From: Amoebophrya sp. AT5.2
Lineage: Eukaryota; Sar; Dinophyceae; Syndiniales; Amoebophryaceae
DNA: 14,288 nucleotides
Assembly (NCBI GenBank): GCA_005223375.1
Contig: RXOD01005405.1
Location: forward strand, 1 to 14,288
Direction: 5' to 3'
Of this stretch, positions 1 to 7,602 are shown piece after piece. Position 1 is the stretch's first letter, and each line of letters starts with the position of its first letter. The position numbers and the translations under genes are program-made. A model generated the notes under the pieces. The model was given only the letters and a program-made list of their open reading frames with translations, made no database searches and was not told the DNA's origin.

Positions 1-135
1 GAACCCGGTCGGAACCAGCACGGAACAGCGCCGGAGCACTGAACAGCTACGGAACAGCTACGGAGCCGCTAGGAGCACGCAGGAGGCAGCTAGGAGACAT
101 CTCGCGCAGCTGCGGAACACGGCGCAGCACCGTCG
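1..135. repeat. Degenerate tandem repeat, unit about 11 bp
   Basis: Units close to GAACAGCTACG follow one another from the window edge, with two identical copies at 41-51 and 52-62. Diverged units lie on both sides (1-11, 12-22, 23-33, then 63-135), some of 10 or 7 bp. Eleven is not a multiple of three and stops break the frames, so this is not a coding repeat. It probably lies in the intron, or downstream, of the minus-strand exon at 411-192. The array may continue left of the window. Confidence 0.6.
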
Positions 136-191
136 AATTAAATAATTCGATTTTAATGTATAAGTGTATATTTTTACTGCTTCTAAATTAC

Positions 192-411
192 CTGCCTCTT
201 CGTCGCTGGCCGGAGGTGCACCAGTTTCAAGACGATCATTAGAAAAATCGTTTTTCCGGGTTTTCGCGACATGATCGTCCTCAAAGTGCACCATGGTGTC
301 CGTGGGTGGCAGGTCCTCCTTCTGCACGAACTGGGTTCCCTTCCGCTTAAACCCGCTCCGCTTGTGCCCCACCGGCTCCGCGGCCGGTTGCCTGATCTGC
401 ACGCGCTTCAT
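192..411 (-). CDS. Exon of an unrecognised basic, hydrophilic protein (3' part outside window)
   Basis: An ATG at 411 opens a frame with strong GC preference at third codon positions, giving about 73 residues: a basic stretch (KRSGFKRKG), then acidic and polar sequence (MVHFEDDHVAKTRKND, ending ASDEEA). After GCAG at 195-192 comes GTAATT, a good donor. Beyond it the frame turns AT-rich and loses coding character, so I end the exon at 192. No acceptor inside the window is convincing, so the rest of the gene is probably left of position 1. CACAG directly precedes the ATG, so this could also be an internal exon or a trans-splice site. I do not recognise the family. Confidence is moderate that it is coding and low on its ends. 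Confidence 0.45.
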
Positions 412-1711
412 CTGTGGTCGTGGTGTTGCTCAAATTATGATTATCCGATGAATCTAGTATGAATGTATGAACCTAAATTAGAGTCGGGCCAATACGTTTC
501 GGTCGGCGACCAAAGGCGACGCGGGAAGATATCAGCCGCGCTCTTGCTCCTCGTTCTTCTTGCTCCTCAGGTCGGAGCGGGGATGCTGCACCAAAAATCG
601 GTTTTCCGCGGCGAGATGAAAGCGAGGTCCGGCACCAGCAGGGCATCACCGCATCATCAGACCATCAGTTGCAGCTGCGAGAAACAACTCCCGTTCAGCT
701 CCACATTCATCTCTATACCCTACTTAGTCTTTACAGCTAGTACCTTGAAGATGTTCTTCCTATGGGTTCAACTTCAATCAGCACATAGCACGCGTAAGCA
801 TGAATGTAGTTTCCTTCACTTCTTGTTTCTCTCATATACGAAAACATCAACCCTACTTCGCACCCTCGCCCGGCTCATGATTGGGAACATCAACCACTTC
901 TCACCCTCGAAGGGTCGGGCACCACCCTCCGGCCCAGGAGCGATTCGCCAGCTCATGAAATGTGAGCGCTTCAATCCAGCACCCTCTAATGCTCTATCAC
1001 ACTGTAATAAATTTGATTTTCATCCTTCAGGTGTTCTCGAGTAATTCGGATCTTCTCGAAGAGGATCTCGACCCAGGGTTAGGGTCGGGGGGGCCACTGG
1101 CCTCCCCTTGTTTATTATTTTCTTTCTGTTCATCATTGGTTCATATGGACCATCCCGCGCGGCTGCGTTTGCAATCATATAGTTTCTTCATAGAAGATAC
1201 AGGTCTTGCCCCGACGATCATCGGCTGTCGCTGGGTCCATCTCCACTGCTCTGCGCCTACCCGGCAAGCCAGGCGAATGCGGATCAACATCAAGTTCAAG
1301 ATCAACATCTACCTAGTAGACTTCGATCTCGAGCCGATGGAGAGAACGTGAACGTCGAGCTGAAGCGTTGTAAAACTTTAACCTCGCAAAATGCTTTCTT
1401 TTAAACCACATTGATGTTATTGATTCAAAAATTCGTATATCCACCCGTCGTCAGCCTTCATCTGCCCCGTTGTACTGTAAGCCGCGCATCGTGTGCAGCT
1501 TCCGCCTCCCCATTTCGTTTCCGCCGTCTACATTCCGAGTCTCTGAAAAATACTTACAGCCGCCGACTGCAACATCTTCCTCTTCATCGCCCGCAAAACT
1601 GCTTTTCGGAGGACCACATGACCTCCTAGCTCTCCCCATACTACTTACATCGATCAGCCGGAAGATCTTCATACCCTCGCTTCCCCGATCACGATAACGA
1701 TATCGACCCCT
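412..1711. other. 1.3 kb spacer without a supportable gene
   Basis: This lies between the stop of the disordered-protein gene (1712) and the ATG at 411. Open frames on either strand are short and show no codon bias or family motif. It holds a diverged direct repeat (843-868 and 886-909, both starting AACATCAACC and ending CACCCTCG), a small hairpin at about 1087-1107, and a run of ATCAACATC-like words at 1280-1310. It should contain the 3' UTR of the gene ending at 1712 and any 5' leader of the gene starting at 411. Confidence 0.5.
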
Positions 1712-4361
1712 CTATCTCCGGTTCAGCGACAGCAGCCCGCTCTGAATCCCGCTCATGACGTCTTCTTTCTTGGGCATCACGGCGGGCAGAAACTGGAACG
1801 ACGACCCGGACGTCGCCCTCGTACTGGATACAATCGAATCTGGATCGTTCACGTCCACGCCGAGCGACCGGTGGCACGCCGCGACCGACTCCTCCCAGTG
1901 CTTCCGGTGCCACGCAATAGCCGCCTCGGCGTCGAAGTGAGCATCTGAAATAACCGGCGCGTCTGAAACTGGAACTTCGACGCCCGAGACTGAACCGCGG
2001 TGGGGAGGTGGGGTCTGACTGACGAGTTGTGTTTTCTGCAGCTTGAAATTCTCTCCTCCCGCACCGGAGCTGCCCTCGAAAACGTAGTGCGTCGTGCGCG
2101 ATGTCGTGCGGGTGAGCTGCTCGCGTGTAGTAGGCGAGGAGGAGGACCCCGAATTCATCATGTTTAATCCGGAACAACTTTGGTTCTGTTGGTTCTGCAT
2201 CTGTTGCAACTGCTGCAACAGCAGCTGCGCTTGAAGCTGGTTCAGGTTCTGACACCCTTGCGAGAGCTGCGGAGAACTACACGCTTGTTGTGAACAAAAA
2301 CCCCCTGCGCCGGCCGAGGTGGGGGCCGCTGCCGCTGGTGTCGGGACAAAAAAACTTCCTCCATCCGTCTGGGAGGACAGCGGAGGGCCCATCGCCAAGC
2401 CAGAAAATATTTGCCCAGGAGCTCCGTTGGGGATCGGCGGGATCAGGGGCTGACTCTGTGCGGCGGCACGCTCTGACACTTGCCGCTGTAGTGCGCAAAG
2501 TTGGACTTGGGCCAAATCCAAAATCTGCTGCAGCGCGTTGGTGGTGGGGTCCGGGTTCCCTTGCTGCGCAGCCGGCGTGGTCGCGCTCTCTGGTGCTGGG
2601 AAGTCCTCCAGAGAGCCCGACCACGCCGGCTGCGCAGCGCCAGAGATTACTCCTTTCCCCTGCTGCGCCTCCTGAGAGGTCATCTGGGCGAATAGGGAGG
2701 TCTGGGAGTCTAGGCCTCGACCGGGAACGGGAACGTGTCGGTTCTCCTGTTGCTTCCGCGACGCCTCCTCATCTAGCTCATAGTACCCCTGCGGCAGCTG
2801 CGGGGCTCCAAATACGGAGAGGTCCCTCGCCATCGCCCGCTGGTAGTTCTCCTCCGCATTCTGGTCCGAAACGGCGGGTTGGGGGTTGCCCCGATCCCGT
2901 TTGCCATCGGCTGCACCGTTTTGGGATACGGCATCGGGGCAACCCGCTTTTGCTTGCGGTGCCAGAGTCTTCTTGTTCTTTGTTTTTCCGGGGAACGGCG
3001 GGGGAGGAGTCTGGCCGGAGCCGACCCACGATTGTTCTGCAAACACGTTCTTTTTCAAAGACGTGACGACGCCGCTCTTGGTAATGGCGGGGACGTTGTC
3101 GCCGTTTCCGATGCCGCGGTGGTTGAGGACGGGGGTGCTGTCGTGCGCAACGAACCTGGGCGTTGTGGGCAGCGGCGGCGGGTTGTAGCCCTTGCTGAGG
3201 AAGAAATCCAAATTCGCCCCGTGACTTCGGACCGGAGGTTGACGCGGGTGAGCCCCACCGGCGTGGTCTCGATCACCCCGCTCGACGCGCTGATTTTGGG
3301 GGTTATCGATCGACCCGCTTGCGCTGTTGGACCCCTGCTTCCTCTGGTTCATCTTCCCCTGGGGAAGATATCCCTGGTGGTTTGACACCCCTGAAGATTT
3401 GTTCGTCGCGGCGGATGCCTGGTTTGTACTGGTATCATAACGGGAGCGACCTATAGGCCTTTGGTGATGATCCTGCTCGGATCCTGTAGAGGACATAACG
3501 CTCCGACGGTACTGCTCGCGGTACCGGTCCTCGTTGGCGTGCGGGTCGTTTCTGCGTGATGTTGTCGGGGCCTTTTCTACTACCGCTCTTTCGGTGTAGG
3601 AGCTCATGTTCCTACCGCTCCCGTTATGGGAGCTCACGTATGGAGAAGCGATCCAACTGTGAAGTAAGCAACTATGAAGTAGATGGGCCTGGGTTTCTTC
3701 TAGGGCTAGGCCTAGAAGGGGTGGCGGAACCTACTAGGCCTAGCGCGCGCTCTGGAACCGGCGCGGAGGGGTCTGGGGCGCCGTTCAGAGATGCCTCATT
3801 GTGGACGAAGGGAAGCGGCACTCCTCGCTTCCGACGCCGTGCGAAGAACGGCTCCGCACGGCGTCGGGAGATGAGCCATTGAGACGAGGGGGGTATCTAG
3901 AGTTTGACTGTGAATGAATCGATCCTGCGAATTAGTAGGGACATCGGTGGAACCTTACCCCAATAGCATCGGTGGAAACTTACCCAAGCTGCAGTCGGCA
4001 GTCTGGTTGCGCCGGGGTACAAGATTCAATCAATCATCGGCGCCGCAAGGACCTTACTTCCTACTTCATCGGCACTTCACAGTTCTTGGGCAGGCCATAT
4101 CACGCTGCCGGAAGAAATTATACGGTTGATCGGAGCCTGGTGCTGCTGCGGTGGATAATCTGGAGGAGTCTCTATCCGGCGGTCGCGGTGCTGCGGTGGA
4201 TAATGATAAGGATAACCCCCGTTGTGCCGTTGCAGTGGGTTCGTCACCGGCTGTGGCGCAGCGGATTCGTCACTGGTTGTTGTGCCGCCGGTAGCACTGC
4301 GCCGCCACGTCGATTCCGATCCCCCCGGATTTCCGGAGTTGCCGGACCCGCGCTGCCACAT
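1712..4361 (-). CDS. Disordered Q/P/S-rich protein, two exons, 741 aa, unknown function
   Basis: Exon 1 is 4361-4081 and exon 2 is 3656-1712. Joining them at GT (4080) and CACAG (3660-3656 boundary) completes a Leu codon and gives 742 codons including the stop. The ATG at 4361 is the first Met after an in-frame TGA. Residues 1-94 are Gly/Ser/Pro-rich with a 15-residue repeat (HYPPQHR and DYPPQQHQ). Residues 100-460 are polar, with proline clusters (PPPLPTTP, TPPPPFPG). Residues 468-494 could form a coiled coil. Residues 563-586 are Gln/Leu-rich. The only compact-looking part is near the C-terminus, about 665-699 (FDAEAAIAWHRKHWEESV). No catalytic or membrane signature is visible. The composition resembles RNA-binding partners, scaffold or transcription co-regulator proteins, but that is only a guess. 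Two large hairpins sit inside exon 2 without breaking the frame. If exon 1 is not used, a 631-aa form could start at 3606. Confidence 0.65.
2563..2638. repeat. Near-perfect 31-bp inverted repeat inside coding exon (hairpin 1)
   Basis: Arms 2563-2593 and 2608-2638 pair over 31 bp with one C-C mismatch (2584/2617), around a 14-nt loop. The arms begin GCTGCGCAGCCGG. The minus-strand frame crosses the whole palindrome and encodes about residues 433-459 of the 741-aa protein (AAQPAWSGSLEDF, then PAPESATTPAAQQ). No clear target-site duplication flanks it. Confidence 0.9.
2883..2945. repeat. Second inverted repeat inside the same exon (hairpin 2)
   Basis: Arms 2883-2906 and 2922-2945 pair at 21 of 24 positions around a 15-nt loop. 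The outer 13 bp (GGGTTGCCCCGAT) are perfect. It is read through in frame by the minus-strand gene, encoding about CPDAVSQNGAADGKRDRGN. Its sequence is unrelated to hairpin 1. Confidence 0.85.
3831..3867. repeat. Perfect 13-bp hairpin inside the intron (hairpin 4)
   Basis: CCGACGCCGTGCG at 3831-3843 pairs perfectly with 3855-3867 around an 11-nt loop. The stem extends outward by three more pairs if one T-G wobble is allowed. Confidence 0.85.
3942..3985. repeat. 19-bp direct repeat within the intron
   Basis: CATCGGTGGAACCTTACCC at 3942-3960 recurs with one change at 3967-3985, a 25-bp period. Read on the minus strand, each copy begins GGGTAAG, so each also looks like a splice donor. Confidence 0.75.
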
Positions 4362-4420
4362 CTCGTCTCCCCTTCTATCGGGTTCGTTGTCTTTTTTTCG
4401 AGTCAGTGTCAGTCTTCAAT

Positions 4421-4576
4421 AGCACAACGGGAATGATTCCTTCGCGCAATGGCTGGAGACAATCGTCTGTTGTAGCCTGTTTATCGATTGATCGATTGTA
4501 GTTCATCGGATGGTGTGCAAGTTTTGATATCGGTGATTTGTCTATTTCTACTTTCCACCAGCACAACGGGAATGAT
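4421..4576. repeat. 17-bp perfect direct repeat, 139 bp apart
   Basis: AGCACAACGGGAATGAT occurs at 4421-4437 and again at 4560-4576. Homology ends at both edges of the word, so this looks like a duplicated short word flanking a 122-bp segment rather than a tandem array. Confidence 0.85.
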
Positions 4577-4837
4577 CTATCGCCAAGCTCCGCGGGCGAT
4601 GCTGCATGGTCCCGCGAAAGCGATTTTTAAGTTTAAGAGTTGTAGTAACAGAACAGCACCGAAGAACGTCGTGGAAGTTGTTGCCCCCGAAGTCGCTCCA
4701 TGCATCGCGAAGAGTCCGGCGCCGAAAAGCGCAAGCAGTCCCCCATACTCCACCAGTGGAAGTTTCGCTGGTGGAGTATGGGGGATTGCTTGCGCTTGCA
4801 CCTTAGGATCCTCTTGGGTGCTTGGTAAGGATCTCAA
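4577..4837 (-). pseudogene. Possible small hydrophobic coding remnant overlapping hairpin 3
   Basis: An open frame with a hydrophobic character (YGGLLALFGAGLFAMHG, then FFGAVLLLQLLNLKIAFAG) ends in TAG at 4577. It has no ATG until the Met of AMHG; the frame extends upstream through an AT-rich stretch to a TGA near 4905 without a start. It could encode two membrane helices if an upstream exon existed, or be a chance frame. Both arms of the 4727-4797 hairpin lie in its N-terminal half. I do not recognise a family. The pseudogene label is tentative. Confidence 0.2.
4727..4797. repeat. 30-bp inverted repeat with 11-nt loop (hairpin 3)
   Basis: Arms 4727-4756 and 4768-4797 pair at all 30 positions, one of them a G-T wobble (4738/4786). 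The arms begin AAGCGCAAGC and the loop is TGGAAGTTTCG. It lies in the spacer upstream of the disordered-protein gene. A stem this long with a small loop would fold very stably as RNA from either strand. Confidence 0.92.
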
Positions 4838-5031
4838 GGGCCTCCCTGTCCTTCTTCCTCTTCCTCCAGCCGACCGATGATTGATTCCGCGAAAACGGTT
4901 TATATTTCATCAGATAAATCATTTCATTCGCAATTCACTTCTACCAAATCCTCGTGATCGCTCCTCAAATAGACTCAAAAATGTGTCCTCCGACGATGGA
5001 TCTATCATGATAAGTATCAATCCCCCCACCT

Positions 5032-7109
5032 TCACGGCGGGTTCGGCAGCACGGACGCCGCCTGCAGGAGCATGACCACGGCTCCCACCCCGTTCAGCCC
5101 TCCCATCACGAACAGCACCACCACGGGCCAGCGGAAGTCTCCGGCGAAGAAGGCGGGGAGCAGGAACATCATCAGCGTTCCGATCGCCGCCGACGTCAGC
5201 CCAATCACCTGCGAGGGGTTCTTCACCACGCACGCCACCGACGCCGCGCCGACCGTATACAAAACCGCCGAAAGGAAGCGAGCGACCCAACTGTCGTGCA
5301 AACGCCGACGCCGCGTCGGACTCGGGACAGCCGCTGCAGTCGCTTGTTCACCTCCCGGCGCTGGCGTCACGCTGTGCGCCAACAGCGTCTCGGCGCGCTC
5401 ATTCGCAGCAGTAGTCAAAGGTGGTCTACCTAGAGAACCCGGCGGCCTTACATGGGGATCATGATCGACCTCTGTTTTCCTCGTCCTTTCCGCCACCCGA
5501 TCCATCACGGCCAGGAAGGCCCGCAGGGTCGGGTTCAGGTTGATGGGTAAGGCGAACAGCAGCGTGACCGCCAGGCAGAACCGCGAGACGATGGCCCAGG
5601 GGTCGTCCGCGTCGTAGTTCAACAAAATGTCCGACTCCGTGCCCGTGCCGAAACTTAAGTACCCGCAGATCGCGATTCCCAAGTAGAAAAAAATCTGGAC
5701 GAAAACCGCCGTGTACGTCACCTTGTGGATCCGCTCGCCGGTGGGGACCTCGAGTTCCGCGGCCACAGGACAGACGTTCAGGTGACAGTTGTAAGCGAAC
5801 ACGAAGTTGCCCAACGCTAGACTGTGAACCGAGACGCGGCCAGCTGGCTGTTTATCACATGAGCGACTGGTATTGGTGGAATTGGTAACTACGGTATTTA
5901 AAGAGCGGTATTATGGAGGTTCCAGCTACGAGGTCGCTCTCGCTCATAGGAGCCAATGGCCAATGATCCCCTTGGACGCGGCGTGGCGACTCGCGACTAT
6001 CGCGTTCGCGGCCAACAGTGGTCAGTGGGTTTCTACTGCCGCAGTCGGTCTATAGTAGTCGGTCTATAATACCTAGCCAGCTGGTCGTTTTCGGGCCTAC
6101 ATGAAGAAGTTCCAGTCGAGGTTGATCACGGTGAGGGAGTCGACGATGTCCTTCGTCACGGTCAATGGCGTTTTCGCGATGATCAGCGCGGAGGTGTACG
6201 CGAGCGAGACCGCGCCCACGAGGCTGCAGTACTTGAGCGCGGACAGCGACTTAGGCACGGATAGCGGCACCACAATCACCAAGATGGCGAAGATGATGAA
6301 GCTGCGGTCGTGAAGGACCGGAACGCCGGGGAAGAAGATGCCCCCCAACGAGGACATGAAGTCACCGACGAAGTTGAAGTAAGCGACCTGCACACCAAAC
6401 CCGTAAATCGAGAGGAGCACGTCGAAAGCAGTGCCGCAACCGGTGAACTTCTTGCCGACGAGCTCGCCATACTGAACGGCACCGGTCTCCGCAGTCTTCA
6501 CCATCAGAACCTGGCGAGAGCGATTTGTAGTAATTCATTGCTTTTGCGCATGCGCTCTTCGATTTATTTACTTACCTATGACCGATGGGGGGAGGTAGCA
6601 ATGAAAGAATAGCATCGAGACTCGAGAGAGGATGAGGACATCGACATCTGTCTCCGTATAAATCATGGTCGATAGCCGAGAGAACCTATAGGTACAACGG
6701 TAGAGCAGTTGTAAACCGATCGGTGCTTCGCCGATCGTTCACTCGAGGACAGTGGTAGAAAGAAGAAGAATAAGAACCGCGAACTACCAGTGAAGAAAGT
6801 AGAAGTTAGTAGTACCTTGATCGAGTATGCCGAGGTGAGTCCGCCCAGGATGAGGAGAAAGGCGCCCAGGCCCATGCCGGTGAGCCGCATGGCGTATGGC
6901 AGCGTGAGCAGGCCTCCTCCGATCGCGGTGGACGTCAACGCCAGGACCGACTGCCGCACACCCCCACTGGTGAGCGGCCGGCCGAAATTGTGGCGAAAAA
7001 AATTCGGCCTTTCCATCACGTTGTAGCTGAAGCCCTGGCCCGCAACCACCGGAGAAGCATCCTCCGCCTCGTCCTCCACCGCATGGCTTGTTGGGGGAGG
7101 CATGCGCAT
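5032..7109 (-). CDS. AAAP-family amino acid transporter (SLC38-like), 497 aa, three exons
   Basis: Exons 7109-6816, 6510-6101 and 5821-5032 join with GT-AG introns in phases 0 and 2 to give 498 codons with no break. It is a proton- or sodium-coupled amino acid permease by family (Aa_trans), expected in the plasma or a vesicle membrane. The N-terminal 50 residues are polar. TM1 carries the family hallmark AIGGGLLTLPYAM followed by the TM2 segment GAFLLILGGLTSAYSI. Exon 2 holds TM3-5 (FNFVGDFMSSL, FAILVIVVPLS, SLVGAVSLAYTSALII). Exon 3 begins in TM6 with LALGNFVFAYNCHLNV, a typical family motif, then TM7-8. A polar loop of about 70 residues (344-412) precedes TM9-11. Total length and 11 predicted helices match the family. 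The ATG at 7109 is the first Met after an in-frame TAA; a second Met follows two codons later. Substrate cannot be told from sequence. Confidence 0.88.
5822..6100 (-). other. Permease intron 2 (279 bp) with subterminal inverted repeats
   Basis: On the minus strand it runs from GTAGGCCCG to GGTTCACAG and joins an ATT codon. A 13-bp inverted repeat with one mismatch, centred on CCAGCTGG, lies 13-15 nt from each end (5837-5849 and 6075-6087). The outer flanks also match loosely as an inverted pair (GTAGGCCCGAAAACG against GTGAACCGAGACG). It contains a tandem duplication of AGTCGGTCTATA (6043-6054, 6057-6068). Confidence 0.85.
6043..6068. repeat. Tandem duplication, 14-bp period, within permease intron 2
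   Basis: AGTCGGTCTATA at 6043-6054 repeats exactly at 6057-6068, separated by GT. It lies close to the donor end of the intron. Confidence 0.85.
6511..6815 (-). other. Permease intron 1 (305 bp)
   Basis: The minus-strand junctions are AAG before GTACTACTAAC, and CTCTCGCCAG before GTTCTG. Removing it leaves phase 0 and joins TM2 to the next loop. The two edges share AGGTACT/AGGTTCT as a direct near-repeat, the pattern left when an intron arises at a duplicated AG-GT site. Unlike the other introns it has no clear terminal inverted repeat. It contains a 7-bp hairpin at 6717-6737. Confidence 0.88.
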
Positions 7110-7602
7110 GGTTCTTTCGGCTTTTCGGCTATTCTGAATAAGTAATCGATCGACATCGATCGGTTGGTGTTATTCTTTAGTTTTGGGAGTCCGATGGTCC
7201 TCGTCGGAAGATCCGATTTTCGGAAACAAATCCGATGAGCACGAGCGACGCAATTCGTTCAGAGAATGAAAATCAGATGAAAGCCAATGGCGCACAGTAG
7301 AACATCAGACGACGACGTAAGAAATCCGCCACGACATGGGCATGGCTGCCTGCATCAAGTTCAGGAGCAGGACTCAGGCTCCGCCAGTGGCTCCTATAAA
7401 AAAATCAAAGATCCGTCATACTTGTCGATGCCCGACGGTGGTTTCTTTTCGGACGCTGAATTCTCAAGATGCCTAATTCAAGGTCGCAGGCAAAGTTTGG
7501 TTTCTGTCTCATGGCTGCATCGCGGATCAAGACAAAGACAGCAAAAATCCCCGGCGCAGAGGTTGCAACTACTGGCGACTCCTTACGCATGAGCATATCG
7601 AT
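7110..7602. other. 493-bp spacer, no gene seen
   Basis: This lies between the stop of the exostosin-like gene (7603) and the permease ATG (7109). It has a palindromic cluster CGATCGATGTCGATCG on the minus strand near 7147-7162 and three TCCGAT words at about 7190-7240. No open frame with coding character is evident. It should hold the exostosin 3' UTR and the permease leader or promoter. Confidence 0.5.

Larger units (their letters stand above)
3657..4080 (-). other. Intron (424 bp) with terminal inverted repeats; introner candidate
   Basis: On the minus strand it starts GTGAAGTGCC and ends ACTTCACAG. The left junction reads AACTGTGAAGT, then ATGAAGTAG after 4 nt. The reverse complement of the right junction reads AACTGTGAAGT, then ATGAAGTAG after 8 nt. 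These are terminal inverted repeats of 11 plus 9 bp that overlap the splice sites. Inside are a 13-bp hairpin (3831-3867), two CTAGGCCTAG palindromes (3706-3715, 3734-3743), a 19-bp direct repeat (3942-3960, 3967-3985), and a third copy of the terminal octamer at 3908-3915. Frame conservation supports it as an intron. Confidence 0.7.
4362..5031. other. 670-bp spacer between the permease and disordered-protein genes
   Basis: It holds the 71-bp hairpin at 4727-4797, a perfect 17-bp direct repeat (4421-4437, 4560-4576), and a minus-strand open frame at about 4577-4837 described separately. The part next to the permease stop (4890-5030) is AT-rich and could be its 3' UTR. No tRNA or other RNA gene is evident. 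Confidence 0.5.

Noticed and set aside
1071..1092. Telomere-like GGGTTAGGG
   Set aside because: A single partial copy, not a tandem array.
463..1351. Plus-strand open frames of 193 and 129 codons
   Set aside because: No codon bias, no family motif, composition like non-coding DNA, and the only notable peptides come from simple ATCAACATC repeats.
1689..3385. Several long frames on both strands inside the disordered-protein gene
   Set aside because: They are GC-rich shadows of the 1712-3656 exon, which alone has a protein-like composition and joins in frame to exon 1.
6717..6737. CGATCGG/CCGATCG hairpin in permease intron 1
   Set aside because: Only a 7-bp stem built from CGATCG, a word common in this DNA; not comparable with the long hairpins.
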